From contig JAJYUW010000003.1 in NCBI GenBank assembly GCA_021792335.1, forward strand, positions 11,721 through 55,866: a DNA stretch of 44,146 bases, in the 5' to 3' direction. Both the position numbers and the translations under genes were made by a program. Under the pieces are notes generated by a model. It did not search any database. It saw only the letters and a list, made by a program, of their open reading frames with translations, and had not been told where the DNA came from. The DNA is from Pseudomonadota bacterium (GTDB taxonomy: Bacteria > Pseudomonadota > Gammaproteobacteria > Burkholderiales > Sulfuricellaceae). Positions 27,715 to 38,255 of the stretch are shown in pieces (the stretch's first letter is position 1; the number at the start of each line of letters is the position of its first letter).

Positions 27715-28923
27715 CTATCTTTCGTACACGTGCTCGCGCGTCAGCGGATAGGATACAACGCCGCTCTCCTGGGGTTTGGCAGCAAGCACCTGGAACACGG
27801 ACAACCAGCCCCGCTCGAAGGCATACGCCGAACCGGCCATGTATATCCGCCAGATCCGGAAGCGGTCTTCTCCGACCATGCTCCTTGCCTCATCCTGCCT
27901 GGCTTCCAGGCGATCGACCCAGTGCCACAAAGTCTTCGCGTAATGGGGGCGCATGCATTCCACATCCCAGCACTCCAGCTTCTGCCGCGACATCTCCTCG
28001 GTCACCGCGGACACATGCGCAAGCTCGCCGCCGGGAAAGACATAGCGGTCGATGAAGTCGCCGATATCACTGCCCAGCTCGACACTGCCCACTGCCGCCA
28101 GGGTGATGCCGTGATTCAGTACCAGCCCGCCAGGATGCAGCAAGCGGTTGATTTTGCCGAAGTAGGCGGGCAAGTTTTTCCTGCCCACATGCTCGAACAT
28201 GCCAACGCTGGCGATTTTGTCGAACGGCTCGGTTTCCGGCAAATCGCGGTAATCCAGCAGCCGGACGCGGCAGCGCCCTTCCAGGCCGCGCGCCTGGATC
28301 TGGCCCTGGACATATTCGTACTGATTCCGGCTCAGGGTAATGCCCTCGGCACGCACGCCGTGGTGTTCCGCCGCCCAGAGCATCAACCCGCCCCAGCCGC
28401 AGCCGATATCGAGGAAGCGTTCGTTTTCCTTTAGGGCGAGCTTGCGGCAGATATGCTCCAGCTTCTGCTCCTGCGCCAGCTCCAGGCTGTCGTCGGGCCG
28501 GCGGAAATAGGCGCAGGAATACACCCGGCGCCGGTCCAGCCACAACGCATAGAACTCGTTCGAGACATCGTAATGGTAGCTGATTGCGTGGCGGTCGGCG
28601 GAGCGGGTATGCCGCAGCCAGTTCAGGGAAAAACCGTTTTTTTTGGCAATTCGGCTGGACGCTTTGCACAGGGATTCGCCCAGCCGGATGATTTCCCTGG
28701 CACCACCGGTCAGATCGATGTGCTGCTCGACATAATTGCGAGCGAACTTGCCCAGGGTGGGCCTGATCAGGGAAGACAAACCCTTGGCCGTGCGCACGCT
28801 GACGGTCACGCTCGGCGAATCGGACAGCCTCAGTGCCTTGCCATTCCAGAACTCGAAGTTGATCGGCAGGCTCTCGCGACGCAGGCGCCGCTCGACCTGC
28901 TTCAATATCCGACTTTGCAACAT
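27715..28923 (-). CDS. cfa: Cyclopropane-fatty-acyl-phospholipid synthase family methyltransferase
   Basis: AISYHYDVSNEFYALWLDRRRVYSCAYFRRPDDSLELAQEQKLEHICRKLAL...LDIGCGWGG. Confidence 0.9.
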   Translation of the reverse strand: MLQSRILKQVERRLRRESLPINFEFWNGKALRLSDSPSVTVSVRTAKGLSSLIRPTLGKFARNYVEQHIDLTGGAREIIRLGESLCKASSRIAKKNGFSLNWLRHTRSADRHAISYHYDVSNEFYALWLDRRRVYSCAYFRRPDDSLELAQEQKLEHICRKLALKENERFLDIGCGWGGLMLWAAEHHGVRAEGITLSRNQYEYVQGQIQARGLEGRCRVRLLDYRDLPETEPFDKIASVGMFEHVGRKNLPAYFGKINRLLHPGGLVLNHGITLAAVGSVELGSDIGDFIDRYVFPGGELAHVSAVTEEMSRQKLECWDVECMRPHYAKTLWHWVDRLEARQDEARSMVGEDRFRIWRIYMAGSAYAFERGWLSVFQVLAAKPQESGVVSYPLTREHVYER

Positions 28924-29003
28924 TTTCCTTCTCCTCGCGCCAGAACGATGCCTGCATGACAGGCAGGCATTATCAGCATAGACGATCCGGAAAGCGCTCG
29001 ATC

Positions 29004-29483
29004 TTACCCCGCTTTATTGAGATAGGCCGCCAATTCGTTCAGCGCCAGGCGATATACATCACGCTTGAATTCAATCACCGACTCCAATGGCACCCAGTAG
29101 TGGTGCCAGCGCCAGGCATCGAATTCGGGATGGGGCGAGGCACGCAACGACACATCGCTGTCGCGCCCGGTCAGACGGAGCAGAAACCAGATCTGTTTCT
29201 GACCCCTGTAGCTGCCGCGCCACTCCCGCCGCACCCAGTTCTGGGGCACATCGTAGCGTAGCCAGTCCTTGGTGCGGCCGAGTATCCTCACATGCTCAGG
29301 GTGCAACCCGACTTCTTCCTCCAACTCCCGAAACATTGCCTGTTCGGGAGACTCCCCGGCCTTGATGCCGCCTTGCGGAAACTGCCAGGAATGCTCTTTG
29401 ATGCGCTTGCCCCAGAAAACCTCATTTCTTGCATTGCTTAAAATGATGCCGACATTGGGGCGATAACCGTCCCGGTCTATCAT
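29004..29483 (-). CDS. rppH: RNA pyrophosphohydrolase (Nudix)
   Basis: [60 protein letters not shown]; start internal to the track ORF. Confidence 0.94.
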   Translation of the reverse strand: MIDRDGYRPNVGIILSNARNEVFWGKRIKEHSWQFPQGGIKAGESPEQAMFRELEEEVGLHPEHVRILGRTKDWLRYDVPQNWVRREWRGSYRGQKQIWFLLRLTGRDSDVSLRASPHPEFDAWRWHHYWVPLESVIEFKRDVYRLALNELAAYLNKAG

Positions 29484-29646
29484 TTGCGAAACACCTCTAA
29501 TTCGATAAGTTGACGTAATTTTTTCACATTTCACCCGGCAATGAAAGCCAAACAGAAAACTTCCATGGCTTGACCCCTGTTTTTGGCGTGAAAAAATATT
29601 TAACTTAATGACATAAATATGCCACGCAAGTTCCATGCGGAGGCAA

Positions 29647-30435
29647 TTATATTAAAAGGCGCTTTTCCGTGTGAGCGTTGAGGTCATGCAGATTTTCCAC
29701 GAACTTGAGGAACTCCAGGCCGTATATCCGCTCCAGCTCCTTTGCCCGCTGGCGCAATCCATCCCAGCGCGGATTGCCGGGACTGCGCTTGAAACCCAGG
29801 ACAACGATATTGCCGTGTTTTTCCGTAGGCAGGCACAGTGTCAGGCCATTGAAACTGGTTTCGATGCGCTGCAAATACACGTCGAAATTCGGGTCGCTTC
29901 CCCACAGGTTGACGGCCAGCACGCCTCTGTCGCCCAGGGCGGCGGCGCAATCGTCATAGAAGCGCTGGGTGACCAGCGAATCGGCCAGGGAAACGCCATC
30001 GAAGCCGTCCAGCATCAACACATCGGCGCTGTCAGGGTGATCGGCCACATACTGACCGCCCTCGGCAATTTCCACTTCGAACCTTTCATCCTCGGCAGGC
30101 AGGTAAAAATAGGCGCGGGCAGCGGCAACCACCCGCGGGTTGAGCTCCACCGCCGTGATGCGGGCAGCCGGCAAGCGGTGATAAACAAATTTTGCCAGCG
30201 ACCCCCCGCCCAGGCCTATCATCAGAAAGCGGGCGGGCTCGGGATGGAACAGGAGGAAACTCATCATGCCGCGGGTATAGGCAAGCTCGAGCTCGTTGGG
30301 CGCGCTGATGCGCATCGAGCTCTGCACCGTCTTGCTGCCCAGGTGCAGCGACCGCACGCCGTCAAGCTCGCTCACATCCACCACATCACCGGCCTCTACC
30401 GCTTTGTGGATACGCCGCCGAGAGAAAAAACCCAT
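29647..30435 (-). CDS. Spermidine synthase-like methyltransferase
   Basis: [39 protein letters not shown]...VLMLDGFDG. Confidence 0.8.
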   Translation of the reverse strand: MGFFSRRRIHKAVEAGDVVDVSELDGVRSLHLGSKTVQSSMRISAPNELELAYTRGMMSFLLFHPEPARFLMIGLGGGSLAKFVYHRLPAARITAVELNPRVVAAARAYFYLPAEDERFEVEIAEGGQYVADHPDSADVLMLDGFDGVSLADSLVTQRFYDDCAAALGDRGVLAVNLWGSDPNFDVYLQRIETSFNGLTLCLPTEKHGNIVVLGFKRSPGNPRWDGLRQRAKELERIYGLEFLKFVENLHDLNAHTEKRLLI

Positions 30436-30541
30436 CTATATATTCCACCCCAAATAAATCTTTACATTATAACGTCCGGCCTGTCATCCAGCCCGTTTTC
30501 AAAGTAAAATTAGCCGCTTTGAAGATTTCGGACTCAAGATC

Positions 30542-32257
30542 ATGCGCGTATCCCAATTTTTCCTCTCCACCCTCAAGGAGGCTCCGGCCGAAGCGGAGCT
30601 GATCAGCCATAAGCTGATGCTGCGCGCCGGCCTGATAAAGCGCCTCGGCAGCGGCCTCTACACCTGGATGCCGCTGGGTCTCAAGGTATTGCGCAAGGTC
30701 GAGACGATCGTGCGCGAGGAAATGAACAGGAGCGGCGCGGTCGAACTGCTGATGCCGGCCGTGATTCCGGCAGAGCTGTGGCAGGAAACCGGGCGCTGGG
30801 ACGTGTTCGGGCCGCAGATGCTGAAGATCAGGGACCGCCATGAACGCGACTTCTGCTTCGGGCCGACCCACGAGGAAGTGGTCACCGACGTCGCCAGGCG
30901 CGAAATCAAGAGCTACCGCCAGCTGCCGGTGAACTTCTACCAGGTACAGACCAAGTTCCGCGACGAGATCCGCCCGCGCTTCGGGGTGATGCGCGCACGC
31001 GAATTCGTGATGAAGGATGCTTATTCCTTCCACGCCGACTACGCCAGCCTGGAGCAAACCTATTGGCAGATGCACGAGACCTATAGCCGCATTTTCACCC
31101 GGCTGGGATTGAAATTCCGCCCGGTGGCGGCGGATACCGGCGCGATCGGCGGCACCGGCTCGCATGAGTTTCATGTGCTGGCCGATTCGGGCGAGGACGC
31201 CATCGCCTTCTGCCCCGGCTCCGGCTTTGCCGCCAACGTCGAACTGGCGGAAGCAGTTAGCCCCGCAAATTCGCGCCCAGCGCCGGCAGAGGAAATGAAA
31301 AAAATCGCCACGCCCGGCAAGCACAGCATCGAGGAAGTGTGCGAATTCCTCAAGGTCGCGGCGGACAAAACCGTCAAGACCCTGCTTCTGGAGGGCCGCG
31401 ACGGCGGCGTGGTGGCGCTGCTCTTGCGCGGCGACCACCAGCTCAACGAGGTCAAGGCCGGCAAACTGATCCAGCTTGCCCAGCCGCCACGCTTCGCTTC
31501 CGACGCCCAGATACGCGCCGCGGCTGGCTGCAATGCCGGCTCGGTGGGCCCCGTCGGCTTGAAAGCAACCCTCATCGCCGACCGTGCCGTCGCCGTCATG
31601 AGTGACTTCGTCTGCGGCGCCAACGACAACGGCTACCACCTTACCGGCGTCAACTTCGGCCGCGATCTGCCTGAACTGAAGGAAGTGGTTGATATCCGCA
31701 ATGTGGTGGAAGGCGACCCCAGCCCCGACGGCAAAGGCACGCTGGAACTGTGCCGCGGCATCGAAGTTGGCCACATTTTCCAGCTGCGCACCAAGTATTC
31801 CGCAGCGATGAACGCCTCCTTCCTCGACGAACACGGCAAGGAGCAAGTCATGGAAATGGGCTGCTACGGCATCGGCGTGTCGCGCATCGTTGCCGCAGCC
31901 ATCGAGCAGGGCCACGACGAGCACGGCATCATCTTCCCGCTGGCGATGGCGCCGTTCCAGCTCGCCATGGTACCGATCGGCATCAACCGCAGTGCACTGG
32001 TAAAGGAAACCGTCGAAAAGCTCTACGCCGAACTGACGGCTGCCGGCATCGAGGTGCTGCTGGATGACCGCGACGAGCGCATCGGCGTCATGTTTGCCGA
32101 CATGGAATTGATTGGCATCCCGCACCGCATCGTGGTCGGCGAGCGCGGCCTGAAGGAAGGCAACATCGAATATCAGGGTCGCCGGGACGAGAAGGCCAGC
32201 ATTATTCCCTTGCAAAATGTAGTGGGCCACATAAAATCGGCGGTATGCGGAAAATAA
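30542..32257 (+). CDS. proS: Prolyl-tRNA synthetase
   Basis: [54 protein letters not shown]. Confidence 0.98.
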   Translation: MRVSQFFLSTLKEAPAEAELISHKLMLRAGLIKRLGSGLYTWMPLGLKVLRKVETIVREEMNRSGAVELLMPAVIPAELWQETGRWDVFGPQMLKIRDRHERDFCFGPTHEEVVTDVARREIKSYRQLPVNFYQVQTKFRDEIRPRFGVMRAREFVMKDAYSFHADYASLEQTYWQMHETYSRIFTRLGLKFRPVAADTGAIGGTGSHEFHVLADSGEDAIAFCPGSGFAANVELAEAVSPANSRPAPAEEMKKIATPGKHSIEEVCEFLKVAADKTVKTLLLEGRDGGVVALLLRGDHQLNEVKAGKLIQLAQPPRFASDAQIRAAAGCNAGSVGPVGLKATLIADRAVAVMSDFVCGANDNGYHLTGVNFGRDLPELKEVVDIRNVVEGDPSPDGKGTLELCRGIEVGHIFQLRTKYSAAMNASFLDEHGKEQVMEMGCYGIGVSRIVAAAIEQGHDEHGIIFPLAMAPFQLAMVPIGINRSALVKETVEKLYAELTAAGIEVLLDDRDERIGVMFADMELIGIPHRIVVGERGLKEGNIEYQGRRDEKASIIPLQNVVGHIKSAVCGK

Positions 32258-32973
32258 AAGATTATTTACCACGGATTAACACGGATTTTCATGGATTATC
32301 CGTGTTAATCCGTGTTAATCCGTGGCTAAAAAGCCTTTTCGCGATTTCCACCCTGCTGGCCGCTTCCTTCGCCCACGCTGGTGCTCAGGTTTACGAGCCC
32401 TTGAGCGCCAGTGTCCAGGCGGTGTTAAGCAAGAATGTCAGCGATACCGCCGCGCCGCGCCTGGCCTTCGCCTCGCAAACGGAGGCCTACAACTGGCTGG
32501 CGGACATGTCGCTGCGTCTGGAGAAGCGCATCCCGGACAAGGGCAGGCGCCTCGACTTCCTCAAGACCGTACACTACGAAGCCACCCGCGCCGGACTCGA
32601 TCCGCAGATGGTGCTGGGCTTGATCCAGGTGGAAAGCGGCTTCAAGAAATACGCTGTTTCCGGCGCCGGGGCGCGCGGCTACATGCAGGTGATGCCATTC
32701 TGGACCAGGCTGATCGGCAAGCCGGAGCAGAACCTGTTCCACATCCGCACCAATCTGCGCTACGGCTGCACCATCCTGCGCCACTACCTCGACATCGAAA
32801 AAGGCGATCTGTTCCGCGCCTTGGGGCGCTATAACGGCAGTCTGGGCAAGCCCGAGTACCCCAACCTGGTTGTGGCCGCCTGGCGCAACCGCTGGTCTTT
32901 GCCAGCAGGCAAGGTCGGGCAGGGCAACGGCGAAAAGAAAAGCCCGGCAGGGAAAAACAGCGCACCCAGCTAA
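32245..32973 (+). CDS. Lytic transglycosylase (SLT domain), N-terminus reading through a palindromic repeat
   Basis: [31 protein letters not shown]...[17 protein letters not shown]; true start uncertain. Confidence 0.88.
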   Translation: MRKIKDYLPRINTDFHGLSVLIRVNPWLKSLFAISTLLAASFAHAGAQVYEPLSASVQAVLSKNVSDTAAPRLAFASQTEAYNWLADMSLRLEKRIPDKGRRLDFLKTVHYEATRAGLDPQMVLGLIQVESGFKKYAVSGAGARGYMQVMPFWTRLIGKPEQNLFHIRTNLRYGCTILRHYLDIEKGDLFRALGRYNGSLGKPEYPNLVVAAWRNRWSLPAGKVGQGNGEKKSPAGKNSAPS

Positions 32974-33180
32974 CCGATGGGGAAATCGGCGATTTCATGA
33001 ACCTAAAAACGGCGTTTCAGCGCAGAGGACGCGGAGGACACCGAGGAAAATCAAGGAATTGGTAAGTTATGGCAAGTCACCCGCTGGCTGAGTACGTTGC
33101 ATTCCCTAACCATTTGAATTCCTTTGCGTCCTCTGCGTCCTCTGCGGTTCAATAGCTTTTTCCAGGATGAAACATCCCGG

Positions 33181-33948
33181 TTACGGCAGCGTCACGAGCG
33201 CCGGGGCGCCCGCCCGCAGGATGGCATCCCCGCTCGGGAAAGCAAAATCCACGCTGTAAATTGCCCCGTCCTTACCCCCGCTGCCAGCGGCAGGTTCCAG
33301 GCCGATATTTCTGACACTGCCGGCATATTTCTGTTTGGCGACGGTCACGCTGACCGCCTGCCCCGGCTTCAAGCGCCCGGCCTGCTCTTCCGTCAGGCCG
33401 GCCTGTGCCAGCATCTCTCCCGCCTTGGCCAGAACCAGCACAGGCTGGGGCTGGAGGCCGACCGCGACGTACTGGCCCGGCTCCACGAGCCGCGCCACCA
33501 CCACGGCGTCGAAAGGCGCACGCAGCGCGCTGTCCGCCAGATCTTTCTGCGCCCGCGCCAGTTGCGCCCGGGCGCCATCCCGTTGCGCCCCGGCGCGGGC
33601 GAAGCGCAGCTTGGCCTGGTCCAGCTCGGTCATGGCAATCACGGTGCGGTCGAAGAGCTCCTGGGTGCGCTTGAGATCCCGTTCGGCCTCAAGCAGTTCC
33701 TCGCTGTAGCGGGTCACTGCGGCACGAGCCTGCATTACCCCGGCCTCGTAAATGCCCGTATCCAGGGCGAGCAGCACTTGACCCTTCTTCACCCGGTCAC
33801 CGGTCTTCACGCCGACTGCGCGCACGATGCCGGATACCCGTGGCGATAGCTCCACCCGCTGAGACCATTTCAGCGTTGCGGCCACATCCGCTGCCATGAC
33901 AGTTGCCGCAACAGCCCACAAGACACCCGCCCATATCCATTTATTCAT
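33181..33948 (-). CDS. Efflux periplasmic adaptor (HlyD/RND MFP-type)
   Basis: ELSPRVSGIVRAVGVKTGDRVKKGQVLLALDTGIYEA...ALRAPFDAVVVARLVEPGQYV. Confidence 0.85.
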   Translation of the reverse strand: MNKWIWAGVLWAVAATVMAADVAATLKWSQRVELSPRVSGIVRAVGVKTGDRVKKGQVLLALDTGIYEAGVMQARAAVTRYSEELLEAERDLKRTQELFDRTVIAMTELDQAKLRFARAGAQRDGARAQLARAQKDLADSALRAPFDAVVVARLVEPGQYVAVGLQPQPVLVLAKAGEMLAQAGLTEEQAGRLKPGQAVSVTVAKQKYAGSVRNIGLEPAAGSGGKDGAIYSVDFAFPSGDAILRAGAPALVTLP

Positions 33949-35237
33949 TTCAGCACCCGTCCTTCTTCCTCCAGCGGTTTGCCCAGCAAAGCCTCCAGGC
34001 GCGCAAAAGCCAGCGCCAGCTGATACTCGGTTCTGCGCTCGCGCAGTTTTGCCTCCATCGTTGCCGCCATGGCATCACCCAGATTGGTCTTCAACTCCAC
34101 CTCATACTGTCCGCGTGCCCTGTCCAGAGCCAGGTCGCGATACTCGGCCTGTTTCCTGGCCGCCGTACGCACGCTGCCCTGCAATTGCCCCAGCTCCGAC
34201 CATACCTCAAGAAGCGTTTCGGCCAGGTCCATCCTGAGCTTGTCGGCCTCGGCCTGAAGCTTGTGAAACAAGGCCTGCTCCCGCGCCAGCTGCGCCGACA
34301 CGCGCCTGCCCTGGTATAGCGGCCAGGTCAGCACCACACCGGCACGCACATTGTCGCGGGTGGCCGTTTCCCGGCTGTAGCCAGCCGCTTCGATTTCGGC
34401 GTCCAGCATCGGGGAGTTATCGGCGCGCAGCGCTTGCATGCGCTGCCGCGCGGCATCGAGCAGCGCCAGCTGGGCGCGAATGCGGGGGTTGTGCTCCTGC
34501 ATCACGGGCAGCAAGGCTTCGTATTCCGGCAAGCTCCGGTTGTTGGTCGCGAGTTTCGGATCTTCCAGCTCTGCCGCCAGCTGGCCGGGCTGGTTCATGG
34601 CGCTGGCCAGTTGCGCACGGGCAAGACGGGCGCGCGCCTGGCTGGCGTTGCGCCTGACTGCTGATTCCCGGTAACGGTGTTCCAGCTCCGCTATGTCCAC
34701 CGCGGAAACCTGGCCGACCTCGGCGCGGTCGCGGGCGTTCTCGGCGCTGACATAGGCCACCGCCGTGAACTCGCTGTCCGAGGCAAGCTGCAAATCCGCC
34801 GCCAGCACATTGAAAAACCGCGCCATCACCTCGATCCGCCGCCGGTCACGCGCCGCCAGCAGCCCGTTCTCGCGCGCCTCCACCACCGCCTTGGCCGCCT
34901 GCTCGGACAAGGCGGTACGGCCGAAGTCGTAGAGGTTCTTGCGCGCATTGAGCTTGAGGGTATTGTCGGCAAGGCTGCTGTCCGGTCCGGTGGAGGGACG
35001 CGCACGGCGCAGTCCCGCTTCCAGGTTGACGGAGAGATCGCTGCGCGAGGCGGCCGCTTCCTGCTCGGCCAGTGCCATAGCCCGCTCGGCCTCGGCCAGC
35101 ACCAGGTCGGGATGCGCCGAGTCCACCGCGGCAAGCGCCTCGGCGAGCGTAAGGCGCTTGCCGGCAGGCGCAGCCAGACTATCGGGCATCAGCCAAACCA
35201 CTAATGCCAGAGCGACTCCGAATCGGGCAAGCATCAT
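33945..35237 (-). CDS. TolC-family outer-membrane factor
   Basis: LTLAEALAAVDSAHPDLVLAEAERAMA...GVVLTWPLYQGRRVSAQLAREQALF. Confidence 0.87.
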   Translation of the reverse strand: MMLARFGVALALVVWLMPDSLAAPAGKRLTLAEALAAVDSAHPDLVLAEAERAMALAEQEAAASRSDLSVNLEAGLRRARPSTGPDSSLADNTLKLNARKNLYDFGRTALSEQAAKAVVEARENGLLAARDRRRIEVMARFFNVLAADLQLASDSEFTAVAYVSAENARDRAEVGQVSAVDIAELEHRYRESAVRRNASQARARLARAQLASAMNQPGQLAAELEDPKLATNNRSLPEYEALLPVMQEHNPRIRAQLALLDAARQRMQALRADNSPMLDAEIEAAGYSRETATRDNVRAGVVLTWPLYQGRRVSAQLAREQALFHKLQAEADKLRMDLAETLLEVWSELGQLQGSVRTAARKQAEYRDLALDRARGQYEVELKTNLGDAMAATMEAKLRERRTEYQLALAFARLEALLGKPLEEEGRVLK

Positions 35238-35746
35238 TTCACGGCTTGCTGCCTGTACTTGGCAAAGGACATGGATTTCCAGGCACCCTCCACAACATAG
35301 CGGCCCAGCTGCATGAATTCGTTTGCGTCCCTGGCCGTACCGGTGAAGCGTGTCATCTGCCTGCCCTCTAGATCGTAAAAGGCGAATACCGGGGTGGCGC
35401 GCACCCGCTGCTCGGCGGAAAATTTCTTTTCGGTGGTCGCCTTGCCGGCAAAATCCACCAGGGCGTTGTCACCGTTTATGTCTATGCTAAAAATGGTAAA
35501 TTGCTGGCGGAAATAGTCCTGCACTTCCGGCTGGATGAGAATGGTTTCCTTCATGCGGTGGCAGAACGGGCAATCGTCTATTTCATACATCAGCAGGATG
35601 CCGGTTTTTCCCTCTTTGCGCGCCGCGGCGAGTTCCGCCTTGAAGTCGCCCAGGTTCTGGTCGAAAAAAAGCTGCGCATCGCGCGTTTCGGCCAGCCCGC
35701 TTCCCGCGAAAAGCAGCAGCAATACCATGATGAAGTGTTTCAACAT
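35234..35746 (-). CDS. Thioredoxin-fold protein (SoxW-like, CPFCHRM)
   Basis: GILLMYEIDDCPFCHRMKETILIQPEVQDYFRQQF; signal peptide. Confidence 0.82.
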   Translation of the reverse strand: MLKHFIMVLLLLFAGSGLAETRDAQLFFDQNLGDFKAELAAARKEGKTGILLMYEIDDCPFCHRMKETILIQPEVQDYFRQQFTIFSIDINGDNALVDFAGKATTEKKFSAEQRVRATPVFAFYDLEGRQMTRFTGTARDANEFMQLGRYVVEGAWKSMSFAKYRQQAVK

Positions 35747-35759
35747 GCAAGCCTCCTTG

Positions 35760-36215
35760 CTATTTGTTCCTGGCGATAAAGTTCTCCACCGCTTCCTTCG
35801 TCACCGAGCCCACGTTGTGCGCCACGATCTTGCCTTGCGGATTGAACAGATAGGTCGTCGGCAGGCCTTCCACGGGGCCGATCTGGGCCGCAATTTTGTC
35901 ATTGCCCAGCACCACGGGATAGGTAATCCGCCTGCTCCTGGCAAAATCGGTCACCAGCCCGGGGTTGCTGTATTCCATGGCGATCCCGATCACTGCCAGG
36001 TCCTTGCTCTTATGCTGGTCGTGCAGCGCGATCAGGTCTGGAATTTCAGCCAGGCAGGGCGGACACCAGGTTGCCCAGAAATTCACCAGCACCCACTTCC
36101 CCCGATAGTCGTCCAGGTTATGCTGCTTGCCCGCGATATCCTTGAAGGAAAAATTTTCCGCCATCGCGGCACTTGCAAAAAATATCATGCACAGTGCTAC
36201 TACTATGCGTCGCAT
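35760..36215 (-). CDS. TlpA/ResA-like periplasmic thioredoxin
   Basis: FSFKDIAGKQHNLDDYRGKWVLVNFWATWCPPCLAEIPDL. Confidence 0.88.
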   Translation of the reverse strand: MRRIVVALCMIFFASAAMAENFSFKDIAGKQHNLDDYRGKWVLVNFWATWCPPCLAEIPDLIALHDQHKSKDLAVIGIAMEYSNPGLVTDFARSRRITYPVVLGNDKIAAQIGPVEGLPTTYLFNPQGKIVAHNVGSVTKEAVENFIARNK

Positions 36216-36219
36216 CGAG

Positions 36220-36462
36220 TCAATCCTTTCCGTGTTTTGTTTCAGCCCGCTCCGCCCCGTGGCTTTCCGCCGCATGGGTAAAATAAAGCGCCAACCCGAT
36301 CGGGGCTATGCTGCTGCCGAGATAAAGCAGATCCAGCGGTGAATTCGTTTTCATTTTGAGGGCCTGTTCGAACAGGGTGACGACCAGTATCTTGGGCAGC
36401 ATACGCCAGAGCGCAGGATAGCCTTTTATCCGGAAACGTGCCAATGTACTCAGCACAGGCAT
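36220..36462 (-). CDS. Small hypothetical protein with possible TM segment
   Basis: MPVLSTLARFRIKGYPALWRMLPKILVVTLFEQALKMKTNSPLDLLYLGSSIAPIGLALYFTHAAESHGA; family not recognised. Confidence 0.4.
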   Translation of the reverse strand: MPVLSTLARFRIKGYPALWRMLPKILVVTLFEQALKMKTNSPLDLLYLGSSIAPIGLALYFTHAAESHGAERAETKHGKD

Positions 36463-36695
36463 CGCTGACAGCGCAAATCCCGTACAATAACTCAATTCTG
36501 CGCAAGCACAGGAGCACCCCGCAGAACGATGGATCAGCAGCACTTCTACCGCGGTAGCGCAAACGCCTCGATTCGCCTGCATTTCAACCTTGCCGCTTGG
36601 TCACGGCTATAAATGTTTATTTTACAAAAAAGCCGATTGTTTCTAAAATCCCCTTACCCAGCAAGAAAAATCGCAAATCACGGGGAATTCCTACT

Positions 36696-38255
36696 ATGCC
36701 GTTAACGCTGACCGTACCTGCGCTCAATCAGGTTGAAGACCTGACCGTCGAAACGCGTCCGAAATACCTGAAAGAATGGCTGGACACCCTGCCCCTGACC
36801 AATCTGCCCGAGGTCTCAGGTACCCTGAAAGATGAGCTCGGCGCGTTGAACCAGCAGAAAGTCGCGATGGAAACGCGTCTCAAACTGCTCGAATTATACC
36901 GTGATGTCATCCTCAAACTGCTGCCGGCCATGGAAGAACAGTTTGTCGCCGCGCGCCTGCCGCTGCCGGATAAAAACCGGCAGATGGCTGAGCGGGCACG
37001 TCAACTGCAGATCGAGTTGGCCAACGGCTACAAGATCATCCTGCTGGATTACCAGAATAAACGCATCACTTTCGGCACGGGGAAAATCCCGCAGATGGCA
37101 GCGCAACGCGCCATATCCGCTTTAAGCCGGATACTGGCCATCTGCTACCAGACTTATGCGCCGACACCCTCCGGCATCTGGTTCGAGATTCACCAGATTT
37201 TTCGCTTCGGCATCGAACAGGGAATCGTCACCGAATCCGTCGCGGACGGGGACGGGGAAAGCAGCATCGGCCTGATTTACAAGCAAACCCTGCTGCTCTC
37301 GCTGGCAAACCCTTACCACCTGAATCAGGGCGAAGTCGAACAAATTCTGGGTTACCTGGCCTTATTCGGCGATCTGGCGCAACTTCAGACTTTGGTACAA
37401 AGCGCCAATCCTGTCGGCTTGTTCCTGGTAAAAACCAACAGCGACAGCCCTCCCAAGAGCGCCCCGCAGAACCTCAACGAGGTCGACAATCGCAACGACA
37501 TACTGCTCAACACGCTGGAATTGGCGCACGCACTGCACCACCACCTCGAAAGGCTGAAAGCGGGGGAATCACTGAAAGCCCTGCGTCTTCCCGAAGCCGC
37601 AAAAGGCCCCGGCTACCAGAAGCTGCTGCAGCACCTGCTCAAGCACTGGTCGGCGGCCCCTAAACGCGTTTTCAACCGCACGCCAAACATTTCCAGCACC
37701 GAAGTATGCGTCGGGCTCCCGGCGCTGCACCATTTTTTAGGCGGGCGCAATGCCGGCAACGAAACCGGTCTCTCGTCAATCCAAACGGCCAAGGGCCCGA
37801 GATTTGCCTCCGACAAGTGGCTGGTCGTCAATGAAAGTGCTGGCGGCTTGTCACTGCGCGGATCTTCCGTGATCGTGGGACACATCCGTCCAGGCTGCGT
37901 CATTGGGCTGAAGGAAGCAGGCGGCAACGAATGGCGCATCGGCGCTGTGCGCTGGGCGAAGAGCGAAAAAGCCGACCATCTCGAAATCGGCACGCAGCTC
38001 CTGGCCCCCAAAGCCGATCCGGTCAGGGTCATGCCGTCCATCGCCGGTCCTGCGGAAACTTTCCAGGCGGCCCTGCTGCTGCCCGAAACCCCCCTGCTCA
38101 AGCAGCCGGAAACCCTGATTGCACCGCGCGGGACTTTCAGCCCGCAGCGCGAGTTGCTGCTTGAATTCGGCGGCGGCGCGACCCGGACCATCCGCGCCGT
38201 CAAGCTGGTAGAACAAGCCGCGGGTTTCGAACGTTTCGAGTTCAGCCGGAGCTAA
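36696..38255 (+). CDS. PilZ-like/regulatory cytoplasmic protein (function uncertain)
   Basis: Long ORF starting MPLTLTVPALNQVEDLTVETRPKYLKEWLDTLPLTN, C-terminal region PilZ-like in character. Confidence 0.6.
   Translation: MPLTLTVPALNQVEDLTVETRPKYLKEWLDTLPLTNLPEVSGTLKDELGALNQQKVAMETRLKLLELYRDVILKLLPAMEEQFVAARLPLPDKNRQMAERARQLQIELANGYKIILLDYQNKRITFGTGKIPQMAAQRAISALSRILAICYQTYAPTPSGIWFEIHQIFRFGIEQGIVTESVADGDGESSIGLIYKQTLLLSLANPYHLNQGEVEQILGYLALFGDLAQLQTLVQSANPVGLFLVKTNSDSPPKSAPQNLNEVDNRNDILLNTLELAHALHHHLERLKAGESLKALRLPEAAKGPGYQKLLQHLLKHWSAAPKRVFNRTPNISSTEVCVGLPALHHFLGGRNAGNETGLSSIQTAKGPRFASDKWLVVNESAGGLSLRGSSVIVGHIRPGCVIGLKEAGGNEWRIGAVRWAKSEKADHLEIGTQLLAPKADPVRVMPSIAGPAETFQAALLLPETPLLKQPETLIAPRGTFSPQRELLLEFGGGATRTIRAVKLVEQAAGFERFEFSRS

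Noticed and set aside
30467-32272. 601-aa minus-strand ORF antisense to proS
   Set aside because: Shadow ORF caused by high GC and codon bias; the plus strand is clearly prolyl-tRNA synthetase.
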